From Phlebiopsis flavidoalba (lineage: Eukaryota; Basidiomycota; Agaricomycetes; Polyporales; Phanerochaetaceae), in contig JAOCPU010000035.1 in assembly GCA_035772785.1 (NCBI GenBank), positions 1-64,000 on the forward strand: a stretch of DNA of 64,000 bases, read 5' to 3'. Positions 23,667-37,300 of this stretch are shown here, in pieces (position 1 is the first letter of the stretch; every line of letters starts with the position of its first letter). Under the pieces are notes generated by a model. It worked only from the letters and a program-made list of their open reading frames with translations, had not been told where the DNA came from and ran no database searches. Position numbers and translations under genes: made by a program.

Positions 23667-26387
23667 GTCGCAGACAAAATCACCCGTATCGCTATCAAGT
23701 CGATAGTCGAAGGTCAAAAGGTGCAAGCGACTCGAATGGGGTGGGATAGGGGTGAAGGGGAATGGGCAACGATGCGCACACAATAGATGACAAACTGAAC
23801 AAGTGTGTTACCCAATCATGACTTTTGGACTAAGAAGTCGAGATCTGAGGCGCTTCACCGTTGTCGCCTTGAGAGTGACGCTAGTCGTACCCTGATCCGT
23901 GAATATGGGTACGTGTCCTTTGACAAGCACAGATCTTTACATGAGTCGAATAAACTCAGCCTTCAACACATAGGCAAATTATGTAGTTGGTAAAGTCAAG
24001 CCGGTCGGGACAAAGATCGCCTCTCATCTCGGAATTCGTGTGCATTGGTTGTGGTCTCTTTGTAAAGATCACGTACTGAAGTCGATAAGGCTTTGTTCTC
24101 CAATAGTCTCTTCTAATACATTTCCGTCTACCGGAACTCGTAATGTTGACGTCCTTCCTCCACAGCCAGAAATGATCCACAGGAACTTGATGTCATTCTC
24201 ATAGATGTGCCAGTATTGAAGCCATTGGACATCATCAAACCCTACCTACCAACCTTGATTTCGTCACTTTAATCATGCGGTATACTCGCCAACTCCTTCA
24301 AGCTTCCTTCTGTCCTCCCCAACTCCTTCGTCCCTGGCCAGGTACTCGGGATTGGATCGTGAAACATGCCTTCTAATTGGTCCCGGTAAAAAACTACGGT
24401 TATCGGAAATAAAAGAGTACCTGACACTCAAAATTCTCGCTGGAAAGTTGAAGGCCTAACCTTGGTCGCTTACGATGTGCGTCTGTCCCTCATTCTGGTC
24501 TTGTGCTACCGCCCCCCCCGATCGCAGTGAAGTAACATCGATTTAGGACCCCCCACAGACTGGCAGAAAAAAGTAAATTCTTAAATACTTCCGTGGCTAC
24601 TGAGCTGCAGAATTACTTCACGAAGCGTCTCGAAGACAACTGGAAGGCCCTCATCAAAACCGCAATACGTTGACCATCATCCACTGTCGCGCGATCAAGG
24701 GTGTTATAACCGTGTTACTCAGATGCTCAGACCTACAAAGCTGGAAACTTGAACAACCAAGCAGAAGCTTTGCGACGGGCTTGGAACTTAACCAGGTTCT
24801 GACGCGTTGAGGGTGCGTACAAGCTGTACGGTGGAGAAAACTCCAGCGTTTCGCCATTTGCTTATGACACTGCATCCACAGCGCGCGGACTGTTGTGCGG
24901 TGTCCATCCGTCTTTCTCGCGATCTTACGCCCTGATTTTTCCCTCCGTTCAGCTACATGTTTGACGAGCCATTCCACAGTTACTTGGATAGCAGATCTAC
25001 AACGTTTGTTGGTGGCTGACCGAAAGTCATTACGTAGTCTTTTGCACCTCGTTCGGAACTGTATGTCATCGCCGGTTCGAGCAACACGACTTGTCAGTCC
25101 TTGCAGTAAAATTTGTCTACACGACTTTATCTGCTGTCTGTACGGAAAAACCGTCTTGTGTACGGTGTCGGTCACTATGCCTTACTCGTTGTCCGCGAAG
25201 GTGACGTTAATGCTTCCCTCTCTCGTAACCCCGAGGTTTACTTGACTGTATTTCATTGTCATTAACCTATTTTTCTTGGACGGTCTCATCCCTACCACGA
25301 GAACTGTTGCGTTGTTCGGCGAGGATTTCACGGTCCTTCATAGATGGTTGGAGACAGCCCGACAGGAGCTCATTGTCGAGTAAGACCCGTCATTAACTCG
25401 TAACCAATCCATGACCAAGACGCTCGGTAACTTCAAGCTCACCGTCGAGTCTGGTTCCTTCACGGATTTCTGAAATCATTGTCATGCATTTGGAGAGAGA
25501 ACGGTACCGGCAAGACACGTTCGTCCGCCCTGCTCGCGGTGACACCCCCGATGTCGAGACCGACAAGCAGACGCTCTCGGTATCGCTCAAGCCTCAGACG
25601 ATCTCTCCGAAGTTCCCGGCACTGTTCGCATGCTTGCTCCTTAAGCAGATCAAGCAGGCCTTTAGCACCCGCAGTTCCAGACCGATTGTCGTCAAGCCAT
25701 TATGAACCTCGACAACATTATCGATCAGGACGTCAAGACGTTGTCTGGTGCGGAGAGTTGCAACGTGTAGCACCATCGTTCTCGCTCCTCGGAAAGCCCC
25801 AACGTCTCGGTCTACCTTCTCGACGAACCTTCTTCGTAAGTTCTACAGAGCGGCATCACGGGCCTGTAGAGTTAATTTGCTTTTGCTCTAGTTTTCTTGG
25901 ACTCCGAGCATCCACGTATCATCGCTTCCAAGGTCAGGTCAAGCGGCACGTGTCAATTATCCATCCTTGCTCAGAACGCCAAACTCATGATTTCTTTAGA
26001 TTCATCCTGCACTCCAAGAAGACCGCGTTCGTCATTGAGCACGATTTCATCATGGCCACTTACCTCGCGGCATCGTTAGTCATCCGTATTCGAGGGCCAG
26101 CCCCCGTCGCGGCCACCGCTTCTTTTTACTACGCCACGCGTACGTAGTAATCATTGTCGATCTACAAGCCATGCTAATATACTGGCCTATAGTCCACAAT
26201 CGCTCCTTACCGGTATGAACACAAGTTCCTAGCCTCGCTCGAGATCACCTTCCGTCGCGAGCCCGACGAACTTCCGTCCCCGCGTCAGAACAAGCTAAAC
26301 TCGATCAAGGACCGCCGTGAGCAGAAGGCGAAGCGGGTAACTACTTCTTCACACCCGAAGGAAATCGTCGTGAAGAGCCCCCGTGAA
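23667..26387 (+). CDS. RLI1: ABCE1-type ATPase Rli1 (ribosome recycling factor)
   Basis: This soluble twin-ATPase with N-terminal iron-sulfur clusters splits ribosomes after termination. All landmarks occur in order through many frame changes. They are ADKITRIAI and a KRCK-like Cys segment (23.67-23.74 kb), then CIGCG (about 24.04 kb, [4Fe-4S] ligands) and YSPTPSSS/RYSANSFKL (24.28 kb). LKILAGKLK (24.44 kb) and ELQNYFTKRLEDNWKALIKP with QYVDH (24.61-24.67 kb) follow. NBD1 has LELNQVLTR and the signature region SGGELQRFA (24.78-24.85 kb) and a Walker B YMFDEP after an intron (24.95 kb). NBD2 has ENGTGKT (25.5 kb), VSLKPQTISPKFPA, LNLDNIIDQDVKTLSG, ELQRVA, a damaged LLDEPSS, KKTAFVIEHDFIMATYLA (26.03 kb) and LLTGMN..FLASLEITFRRE. 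The stop is near 26387. The first third is particularly error-rich. It is essential in all eukaryotes tested, so decay is unlikely. Confidence 0.88.
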
Positions 26388-26719
26388 AGGGCAAGATTTA
26401 TACGCTCTTAGGCGTGGACTTGGGTCCCCGCGGCTGTAGGATAGAGATCGGCCGGGGGATGCTGCGCGCTCGCGGTGGGTACCGTGCGTCTCAAGGAGAC
26501 GGGTCATGGGTGCTCGTGGCGTCTGTATCGTTAGCTGTTTCGTGTCGGTGTGTAGGTTGGAGACCTCGTACGAAAGGTCTTAGGCCGATAGGGGAGGTGG
26601 ACTAAAGGATTGAAGGAGGGTGTATGGAAAGAGCGTGGCTGTACTATCAGTGACTATATGTAGCCGAATACATGTGTTGATACGTATATCTAGAGTACGT
26701 ATGCGCGGAAACAGACGAT

Positions 26720-28300
26720 TAGACGAAAGGACTGTACAATATAAAGAGACAAAGTAAGATTTGAGTCTCGGTCAGATTTGACATTCGTAGACCTGGGTAT
26801 CGAAGGCTGCCTCTTGGTATAGCTCCACCTCCTGAGATCCTCTCGATCCCTCTCGTCGTGTTGAAGGTCTTCGCCCATGTTTCCAATAATATTTGTTTCA
26901 ATGTTGAGATTGAACGAGGAAAGTAATGAGGGATCCTGCTTGACCTATGGTTCTCCCCCATGGGAAGCGTAACGGAGGTTCATTATGAATCTGCTGACGA
27001 GGATAGGAGGCTGTATCGGAAGTTCAGTAAATAATATGGTCTGTGGTGTGAGGTCCATTTACCATGTATGTTCTTAATGAGCTCCACGGGTCTTGATGCA
27101 TTTGACTGGCACAGATATTAGAAATACACTATAATAAAGCTGCGCGGAACAGCCATACCGGATATATGTCAGCATCTGCGCTACGTTGATCCCCCAATAG
27201 CGGTCCTGAGCGAGAGAGAGAAAGCGCACAAAGGAATCAAACTGGAGTCATGTCGATGATCTCTCGATAATCTCCTACCCAAAGTAAAAACGTTCCTACA
27301 CCACAGGGTTGTCACCTTACATTAGTAAGGCCAGAGACTACCTATAGCGCCCTCCAAAACTCACCATCACGAAGTAAACAGGTAGTGACGGTCAGCCTCT
27401 GTCCTATTGCCTCTTGGCCTCTTTATGTTGTTTCGAGGGTTTTCACCCATGTAAGTGCCTAAGACTAACGCGTCCGAAAGGATCGCGAATGCACCCCTAG
27501 TCAATAAAAGGCATCTACAAGAATCTATTACAACCGCAAGTGTTTTGAGTGGACCATTACGCACAAGCTCATTAGTTCTCTTAGAAACGTTGACAGATTC
27601 GAAGCAGCTTGAGATTGGCTACGGGATATAAACTGGTCGAGAACGAGTTTGCGCCAAACTAGGCTCTTGTCATTCAGGATGAATTCGATTGAACGATGTA
27701 TCCAGGCGACTTACAATAGATGGCGCCACCGGAATGAGACTGACTATAAGCACGGCCAGTAGCACTTTCAGGTTACGGTCCCAGATCGCGTAAGCTCGCA
27801 GGGGGCAGAAAAGACTAGGATTTGAAGAGCCGTCAGGGACTTTTTGGCGGCCATTTTTCAAATACGCACAAGCTACCTCAAAGAGCGCTATGAAATTGGA
27901 GATTTGTGTGACTAGAATCCACGACCTGCAGCTGGCACCAATGTGAGAAGTGAGCTATAAATCTTCGTATAGCAATATGAATTGTGCTTACCTCTGAGGG
28001 TGATAACCTTACGGCATGTGGCGAACATAAACGGACAAAGGCGTACCTCGTATGAGTGCACAGGCCATGCAATTTGTACCATAGCTCCAAGTAGAATGGC
28101 CCCAACGAGTGGTGATCATAATCAGTGTAGTCAATGTAACTTTCCTTCGCCAAAATGTTTTCCACCTCGTTGACGAATTGTAATTAAGTACTCAAAAATA
28201 CGACGAGAGCTGGCGTGGTAAGGTCAGCTGATACACAAACATACAGAGGATGCCAACCAAACCAGACATGGCTAGCGTAGCGTAGTCGGACTCCGACGGT
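26720..28300 (-). CDS. DUF6533-type seven-TM fungal membrane protein
   Basis: This is a multi-exon, frame-broken gene read right to left. A first part near 28.15 kb resembles the N-terminal 'YDH' helix region (YIDYTDYDHHSLGPF). Around 27.8 kb it has the diagnostic LRAYAIWDRNLKVLLAVLIV and SLIPVA segment, equivalent to the R(T/A)YAIW motif and following helix of DUF6533 proteins. At 27.37-27.56 kb, RNGPLKTLAVVIDSCRCLLL, TRGAFAILSDALVLG corresponds to later helices. A tail near 26.9 kb has a conserved-looking SLITF/ISTLKQILL segment. Members are abundant and functionally unstudied in Agaricomycetes. Exact ends are uncertain. Confidence 0.55.
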
Positions 28301-29790
28301 GCTCTATGGTAAAGTAGGGGTAAGTGAAGCAATAGAAACTTCGCACAAGACGGACTGACCCCCTGAGGTGACATGACGGGTGTTGAAATTTTGTTATGGA
28401 TTTTTTGGCGCAGGAAAAACATGGTTTATAAGTCTGCATACAAAAAAAGGCTTTGATGAATGGACACACGATACTAGTACGAATGGAAAGTGACGCGAGT
28501 TTATCATGTTTCTAGTACTCTAGATGCTCTATGACGGATGGCAATGCGATGCAGTAATCAACATCCCGTTTAATTCGAAGGCCAGATGTCGATCGATGGA
28601 CATACCTTCAACACTTAGATCGCGCCCATCCGAGAAGCACTAGCGTGCGAGTCGGAGGACGCTCTTAGAAGCATAGCATGGTTTTTACGGCGATAGGATA
28701 GGGTCCCAGTGCAAAGATTGCGGCGGGAAGTTGAACATAGGCAGATATCAACTATCAGTCACTGCCACTCGTGCTCGTTGCCGAAGCTTGAGGACTCGCG
28801 GGAATTGGCCGAGTCCACGACGTATAATCTGGGCCTAAAGTTTGAAGACGCATTCGCACACGAAATGTCAAGAGTCACAACTCTACTCCACCTGCTCTCA
28901 AGGACCATAATATTCTGTTATTGTTAGGTGAAGTCATATGAGAAGATACCTGAGGTTTTAGCCGCGATGATTTAGATTTTTACGGCATTTGAGGTGTACA
29001 ATGTTGTGAAGGTTCACAATCATTCACGATATTTGGGTGTGCACTTAGGCGGTAGCTTAAGACTTGCCACCATGAGTGGGATGACGCGAGCAAAGCCTAA
29101 TCGACAGCCCAAGAAGTTTTCTGTGCGATGCACCGTCGTCCGTAATCTCGTGTTTGTTTTCTTTGTGTCATGAAGTACGCCGAATACAAGTTCGGCCGTA
29201 TGGATGTGATTTGTTTTCTGCCAGAATGAGACACGCAAAAAAGATCAAAGGAGTTTGAATCGTATAGGATAAAAAAAGAGTCGACGGTGTCACTCTAGGT
29301 TGGCTGCGCTAGTGGCGAAAAGAGGACACAAGTTGGTACACAACTGGTTCATACAGAACCGCAAAGTTCAAAGCATGGGGCGCGGCGCGTAGCGGTTCAC
29401 GATATGGCATTTGAACAGCCGACGTCAGAGTCGGAGATCACAATACGTCCTCGGAGCTGCATCGGAGATTCAACCTCCTTGCGATCCGCCACAGTCATTG
29501 CCCAACGTGGAAAACAACCATCTTCACCAATACTTTTAATACCGGCTCGCAAGTCTGCCTGTTTTACATTATCTCACTCTACCCTAAATACCTGCCGTCA
29601 AATACTCTACATTTCGTCCTGCTAAAGGGCGCTCCTTGATACCTTGCCGCATTCCGCTTGACTGACCTCCGTCCGCTCGTTTACTTCTGGTCGATGAACA
29701 GCAAGAATGATACAAGATATCCTACAAGCTTGTCCATGATGCCCCAGGATTTGCTCTTTGTAGCAGCCTTGTCTTGACTTCAACTGAAGA
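28301..29790. other. No recognisable gene
   Basis: Only short ORFs are present, for example 29404-29625 on +. It probably contains the divergent upstream sequence of the SNT1-like gene and the DUF6533 gene, and possibly the first SNT1 exon. Confidence 0.35.
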
Positions 29791-32700
29791 TTGCGATGTT
29801 CAACAGCGCCCTTATGGACTCGAAAACGCCGACGATCATTGTCTCCGGATGACCCTGCCCCCATCGCCTACTCTGCATACGGACAGATATACTCCAACGA
29901 ACGCGGCGGCAATGTTTACGGGGGTGGAGAGGGAGGGACTGCGATGTGTGTTATATTTAGTCTTAGTAGCAAGCTACAGACCTCGACACATGGCACACAA
30001 GACCACCGGCCGTATTCTGCAAATCCGCCTTCTCCTGACCCTTACCGTCCTTCAAAGGCCTTTAGGAGATGAAGGGGTTGGGGCCGTTCAACAGTTGGCG
30101 ACCTCCGGACGAATCGACCTGGCCTGAAGAAGACCCGCTTCCGAAATGTACGACACAATGTGGCAGCGACCACGACAGAGATACCATGGCTCAACCGATG
30201 TTTGAACCCTCCGATAATTGGAAACAGTCGCACAACATGTGACACGGCCACATCGACCTAATGGGTGCGTTGACGAGCCCTGGAACCTTCAGGTACCACC
30301 ATTGACAGCGTATTAGAGATGCGCCGTATTGGCCGTATGACCGCTACTCCGAAGATGTCGATACGTGACCTCAGGGATCGGGGCTCTCACCGTGAAAAGG
30401 TCATCGGTGCTGGGGGAAAACCTCTCTATCCACCAGCATATGCGCCAGTAGGACGATCTCGACGTATTTTCCGACACTTCTGAAACTCAAGAGACTCCCA
30501 TCTATACGCAACCCCGATCGGACTCTTACCGGCCAGCGTACGAAGACCGTGGACCTTTGAGTAGCTAGAGGCGCGGCAAAGGAGTCAAAAGTCTACGCGT
30601 GATCGTCGGTACGTGCCTCGCGGCCTGAACCGCCTATCGACCGTACATGGTACCCAAGAGAGAAGTCTGCCAGCGGGGGCTCTGTCCGAGACTAGCCCAC
30701 TACCGTCGCCCATTCGCACTGCGAAACAAATCTACCAGAACGAGTTCCCTTTTTGGCCATTCCAGATCCAACTCAGGCTCGTTCCCGCAAAGTCCTGTCG
30801 CCAAATCAGCTACTCGCTCCACGTGGGATATCGAACAGGGCCCCGCCCATGGCGAAGTATACCTCTCCGAAGTCAGAGTCCCATCTTATGCAACGAGCGT
30901 TCACCTACACAGCTTCACACAGCTCAGAATTCCGCCATGAGGGCACGAACGGGACTTACGGGGAAGTGAACAGCTAATACGGTCTCCGACCCCGACGATT
31001 TCCTCGAAACCTAGTGCGCAGCCGTCGCATTCACCTTCCTCTTCAACACACCAGGCACGAACATCATGGACAGATATCGTCAATCGCCTCTTCACAAGCC
31101 ACCATCTCGTGAAGAAGCTTCATCAATTGAAAGAGAAGTGTTTGTCCAGTCGATACTGTACAGTCTTCTACTTCTGTAGTGGCTGCTGGCGAGGCGCCAG
31201 CTGCTCATTGTCGCTTTCTTGCCGGCCCCTAACCGCCATGACTATCACTCGGAGGAGAATAACTCAAACACAGCAGCACAAGCGATGGCCTCCAGTCAGC
31301 AACTTCCCCCTCTCGGAGACTTGGCATCACTCGCGGAGCCCTCTGGGATTAACGTTTGTTGATCATGGCCATTTGTCTCAGTACAACCTCTCTGCGATGC
31401 GTACTGCTTCCCGTGACAGTTCTCCTGAGCCAGACATTCCTCTGTCTACGCTTGCGAAACACGTTTCCACGCGCGCATCTGCATCTGGTCTCTCTACACA
31501 CCTCTTTGCAGAAGAAAAATGAGCCACCGAGCCGAGATGAGGACGTTCCACTACCACGGAAGTGGCTCGCACCCAACATTCAACCCGCTTCTGAGCCCAT
31601 GCCGCTACACGAAGTTCTCCGCGCTGTAGTCATGGTCCGCCTCCAGCGCGATCACCAGACTCAAGAGGAGCGGGTGACCCCTGTCCCTGCTCGATATCTG
31701 TCTAGATCAAGCCCGCCCTCTATGCCCTCAGTCACGACTCCAGACGATGTCATCCGCGAGGTTACTGCTGGCCTGCGGAAGCAGACCATCCAGGAATCGC
31801 GTCTGACACCAGAGCGTCGTTGCAAGTACGGTTCGCCCAACGGCAAGCAGATTTGACCGTAAAGGTAGCTAAGTTGCGCGAAGAGTATATGGGACTTCAT
31901 CGGCAGTGGCTGGTGCACTGTGGTAAACTCGACGACGTCGCCAAGGCGGTTGCTCTCCAGGAAGCCGCCGCAACTGCTGGACGTACGACCCGACGGTCTT
32001 TGGCGACTATGGGCGACGCAGTACGGTCCGATCTAGAGATGGAACAGATTATTGCCAGCCTGGGTAACGAAGAAATGACGGATGCGAACCATCTCGGTGC
32101 GAAGAACGCCGCTGTCATCCCGGATATGATTACCGTCACGCAAGGCGATATCGATCACCTCTATGACGATACGAACAACACAGTAGAGAACCCACTAGAA
32201 TACTACGCCCCCCAGACAGGTATTCATGATTGGACGGAGGAGGAAGTGACCATCTTTCTGGACAAATTCGGCGAGTTTCCGAAACAGTTCGGTATCATCG
32301 CCGACTTCTTGCCCAACAAAACTCCGTCTCAGTGTGTTACGTTCTAGGTTACTTGCACAAGAATAAGCACATCGACTTCAGGCAAGTTGTCGCGCGTCGT
32401 GCCATCAAACGCAAACGCGGTGGAAGAAAAGCAGAAAAGCAATGCCCTATTGGCTGATATCCGGAAGCGGGATGACGAGGTATCCGCCGCTGGTCCAAGT
32501 AGGCGCAGAAGGGCGCCTGCGTCCACGGCTCCCTCTACGGAGACGAGAAAGGGTCCGAGGCGTGTGGCCGCTGTTGCTCAAGCGGAGCAGACCCCAAATG
32601 GTACACCCACGCCCGAGCCTGAAAATGAGCCTCGGAAGCGAAGACGTCGTGTCACCCACCGCTCGCGCAGAAGGCACAGCAGAGCAGGATGTCGCTGTCG

Positions 32701-33614
32701 AGGAAATGGTTCGTCCGCGCTTGTCGCGTGTAGAGACCGGGTGGGGTGCTGATAAACATCGACTAGGACCTGGATGTAAGGCCGAAGCGCGTTTTTCGGA
32801 AGCCTCGCAGAGGAGTCGCTTCGACGCCAAGTGCTTCGACGCCCCTCTCGGTTACGCCACTGGGCACCCCTGCTCTACCCGACGCCTTCGAAACAAACCC
32901 CATGGAAGAATCGGTCCTTTTAACGAGATTTTCAGATCAGTGGTGGACCCTCTATGCAGAGGAAACATTCAAACAACACTTGGTCAGTAAGAAGATAAAG
33001 GTATGAGACACGCACACAAATCGACTACAAGAAGTTCTCAATCCTGAAATAGCCGTTTTCTTGCATCTACTGGCTCAGTATGGGTGACGACTTCAAGCGG
33101 ATTGCGGCGTCTATGCCAAACAAGGTATATTTGCTTTTCAACGAACTGAATCCATTCTAATCTGCTACGATAGACTACCGTCCAAGTTGGCACTTTCTAT
33201 CGGACACATGCCGACCAAATGAACCTGCATACCATAGCTGCGCACGCTCCGAAGCGGTCACCGACACCTGAGCTTCGCCAGGGCGTCTGGAAGCATGCAT
33301 CATTCACTGGTCCTACCGTCTCATTTCAGCAGGCCGAGCCGCCCGTCGAGCACTACTAGTTGAGCACTAAGTCTTCCATCTCTGCACGCCACTGACTGGG
33401 CTGTTCTCTCCTTTACTCAAGCCAAGTGCCGAGTGGGTCGGGAAGCTCGACGCCTACGGCTACGATGCTCGCTCCTCCGATCGGCACGTTCCCTGCCTAC
33501 CATAGCCCGTACCAAACAGTACAAGTGCCTCACGGATATCATCGCTCCCCGGCTGTGATGGAAGAGGACTTGACGCAGGCTGGCATGTCGGCAATACACG
33601 CGCACCACATATAG
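29791..33614 (+). CDS. SNT1: SNT1/NCoR-like double-SANT corepressor
   Basis: This is a homologue of fungal Snt1, the SANT-domain scaffold of the Set3 histone-deacetylase complex and relative of SMRT/NCoR. It has a long, disordered N-terminus rich in Pro, Ser, Arg and Tyr (about 29.8-31.5 kb, including DTMAQPMFEPSDNWKQSH). A coiled segment follows (LTVKVAKLREEYMGLHRQW), then AATAGRTTRRSLATMGDAVR, SDLEMEQIIASLG, AKNAAVIPDMI and YAPQTGIHDWTEEEVTIFLD. That leads into the first SANT domain (32.23-32.40 kb: KFGEFPKQFGIIADFLPNKT, YLHKNKHIDFRQVV). A basic linker and ALLADIRKRDDEVSA come next. The second SANT lies at about 33.05-33.23 kb (FLHLLAQYGDDFKRIAASMP, TVQVGTFYRTHADQMNLHTI) with an intron inside. 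It ends MEEDLTQAGMSAIHAHHI and a TAG at 33612. The start is uncertain. Identification is strong from the paired SANT domains. Confidence 0.8.
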
Positions 33615-34340
33615 ATAACATACGGCTAGCTAACGCCCTCACCTTTCACGACGGGTCCACTCATGACTCGATTCTCAAGTTTCCCGCAACGGAATTTCTC
33701 TCTCCCCTCGCATTTTACGGATAGTTCCACGCCGAGTTTCAGTGCCGCGAGCATACAGTCATCCTACGCGCAGAATACGGGTTGCGCACGAGGCACCCCC
33801 GTACATTGCCGAAAGGTCGCATGTCTAGCCCTGGTATGTACCCTTTGGATCATTTGTTTACAACATGCTGACCATGGTCCTTTGTAGACTATCGTTGACA
33901 AACAAGCCTTTTACTGGCCCGAGACGACGAGATTCTGTGACTGCAACTGCGGATCAGTGTGTCAAATTACGTTTTGATTACGCTATATATTTCCCTTGTA
34001 TGCCGAACAACTATGCGCATGCCACATATACACATCAGCCAATTGGAGATACGGCGAGCCGCACCCTTGTACTGTTTGCGGCCAAACGCCACTTCAGTCG
34101 GATATATTTGAAGGAGCTGAATGCAAACGACATCGCTTCAAAATACGCTCTTCCTTCGACCATGATGATGTGGTATCACGAAGTCTTGGTTTTCATCCAC
34201 TGCAATGGGGGAAAGGGTGGGCTTATCAACCGTTGAAGGGTGGGCAGGTCAGCGCGAACAGCAGCGTCTTGGAAGGCTCCCGGTAGGGTACTGGGTGTTA
34301 AACGTGGTCAAATAGCGATGATCCCTACACTTCCACCATG
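33615..34340 (+). other. Possible small + strand gene, unrecognised
   Basis: Overlapping open stretches include HPCTVCGQTPLQSDIFEGAE with a CxxC pair and WGKGWAYQPLKGG (33.99-34.28 kb). They look protein-like but match no family I know. They could equally be noise downstream of the SNT1-like gene. Confidence 0.25.
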
Positions 34341-37300
34341 GACCGCGGGGAGTCATGACCAGCCCAAGGCTTGCCGCCGGCTTGATAGGGAGGTGGAGGT
34401 TTTTGTGTTGTGTTAATCAGTATTCTCGGTGCGATGTTTCGAAGACGTTTTTTACCTTTACTTTAGCTTTGTCCCAGGGTATCTCTGGGTAAATAGGTCG
34501 GCTGGCCTAGGGTAGGGGGCGACGCTTGTCAAATCGTTGACCCTCTGCCTGACTGCACATGCTCGGAAAGAGTGAGACTCAGCACTGAGTCAGGACGGCG
34601 GAGCTCATATCGAAAGATCTTTCTCACCTGAAATCTTTTGCAGCGCTTCTGTCGCTTTTTGAATCTTCTCACAGAGGATAATGCCTCACATTCAGCGGCA
34701 GTGGCAGCTTTCAAGCCGCCTTTACCTCCCTAGATCGTAGGTAGGCTCATTCTGAGTCCTGACATATGATGGGCCAGATGAAAGGCTAGTAACTATACCT
34801 TCGGCTTCTCTGATCGCATCTTCGGACTTGGGCAGGCAGCAGCCTTGCCACCCTTGGTCTTGTTTTACTATCACCTGGCAGGCTTTATTCGAGCCTTTAG
34901 GGCCATAAGGACAGTGGTTGAGGGAAGTGATAAAGCTGAATGAGATCGCAGAGTCCGCCGGCGTCATCGACCAGAAAGTCAGGCTGGCTGGGGGCCGGAG
35001 GCGGCCGAGGAGCCATGACGTGTCGCTATCATCAGCGGCATCGTGTACATGTTCAGCCCTCGAACGTTCACAGAGTGAGTTCTTTGTGATGACGTGTGTT
35101 TGTGGCTCATGCTTAGCTGTCGCATAAGCCGGCAGTTGAGCTTTAGGGCGGTCCTCACACATACTCGTGTCTTACGGACACAGCTGTCCGCGTTGTTTTG
35201 ACGTTCAGATACGGGGGAGAATTCAAGGGTGCGGCAAGTCAGAAAAAAAAACAAATGAAGACGCTATCAAGGTCATGCGCAGATTGGGTGAATCAACATC
35301 ATCGTGCAAGACTAGGTCAAGGTCAAGATAGACCTGGGAAAGTCGCGTGCGAGCTTTGCGTGCGGCAAGAGATGAGAATAGTCAAGCAGCGTGCGGGAGA
35401 GGCTTGACATATGTGCTGAGATAATCACGTTTCTTTCTTGGCCTCGCCGACAGTTGGGCCTAAGGCCATCGTGATATCCAACACGCTAATCCGTGATGTC
35501 GGCCACCTATGAAGGGGCGCTCCGAGAGCGGCCGAGGGTGTCCTGCCAATTCCCGCGCAGAGCAACTTAGCGCACCTGAGGCGCATTAGCAGACGACTTT
35601 CGCCGTTGTGACCCACCTCCATTCAAGCCCGGCTTTACGCCCAAGGCTGTTACTCCGACACATACGGCTAGTTTTGATGTGCTATTTCAGCGGGCGCACG
35701 CCGCTGTGTCTACTTTAGAGCACCACTGTGGGAAGCCTTGCTGAGGGGGGGCTAGGTCATATAGAGGCTATTCAGACGGCCATCAACGGTCGCCTTGAGT
35801 TTCTTCCCCCCATCCGACTAGGCCACCCAACCGGCCAACTGGCCAACCATTTCCCTCGTATCTTAAAGCCATCTTCCTCTTCCTCGACGCTTTGGTGGTC
35901 TTCTCTTTCATTACGTGCACTCACCAACCTGGATGCGGCGGCCGACATCTGGCTGTCTTCGTCTCACGGTTTGGACTGACTTATAGCGACGGCGTGCGCA
36001 CACGTCATCCGGGAAAGTGCAGTACTCTGTGCAACACACACTACGATCGGATAAAAGGGCCCCAGATGGTGTTAGGTACGAGGCACGCGTTCGCATGCCG
36101 AATTCCCGTCAGAAACATTGAATCTGATGAGGCTATCTGGCTTCATGTATTGTCATATGTGCAACAACATATGGGGCCGTGAGAATGGGCTTCGTTGGTC
36201 CTCTAAGTCTTTGCGCTAAGCAAGTCAATCTGTTCCCTCCGCTCTGTTAGCGACGCAGCTATATGACAGGCTACATTTACTACAAATCTATGCTATGTCT
36301 GCAGTATCCGTATTGAGCAGCTTCCGTCAAAAAAAAAACATCTAGTCCAGAGTGTATGCAAGCAGTGCCAATGTCAGCGAAGGCACCATTCAGGGCTGGC
36401 GGCTCCAAAACGAGCTGGTCGATCTTGGTGAGTGCTTCGAAACGCTGCGACATGCAGCGGAACATACTACACGAAGTGCCCTATCTGTAACGGGGCATAA
36501 CATGACAAGGATCAAGCGTGATTTAGCGACAGGCGCAATACACGAGGGTAGTTTCAAAGTTGACGGTCAGGATTCCTTCGGGTCATAGAAGACCCCGGGT
36601 AGGTGGAAGTTTAGTGTCGCTATCATGACCACAGCTTGATACCGCTGATTCACCCCACATGTACATCCAGCACGTCAATACACTATTGTGTATCCGTCTT
36701 TCTTAGCTCACTTACCGCCACACCAAATCTCAGCTCATGAAATTGCTTCCCAACGGGGCTGTTTACAGGTTCTCGGGCACCCACTGCTGTCGGTAGTACC
36801 CCCGTTTTTTATTTCCCTTGTATTTTTGACGTTAGTTATCTACAGTTATTTAATCAGGATTTTCAAACTAATAACACATAAATATATTTTGTATTCCACT
36901 ATGACCCAGTGTGCTGCATTGGCGCGAGACAGAACAAATATAATATTAACTTTATCACGGTCGGCAGTAGTAATATCTAATAAAGTCTTGCTATATCTTG
37001 CTTGGGCCGCGCACACGCTAAACGATTGCTCTAGCATTTGCCCAGCGCGCACGATGTGGAGTTGATCTTGCACGGCGTGTTCTAGATTAACCCATTCTCT
37101 AAGATTACTCTAGTCTCGTCGTTGCACGGGCTTAGTTGATTTCTCGCAAGTTTAAGTGTCTTTGATCTTGCTACAAGATCTGGGCGAGGTCTACTTTTTG
37201 TTTTTTTTTTCTGATGTGGATAGAAGAGGGTCCGCGAGGATCCTCCACCTCAACTCCCGGACCCGAGAGTCCCGGCATGAAACGCACATGAAAGGAAGGG

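Noticed and set aside
20334..26400. Calling H2A, H2B and RLI1 pseudogenes
   Set aside because: Introns, splice sites and codon content are normal, and every essential gene in the window shows the same indel pattern, which points to sequence error.
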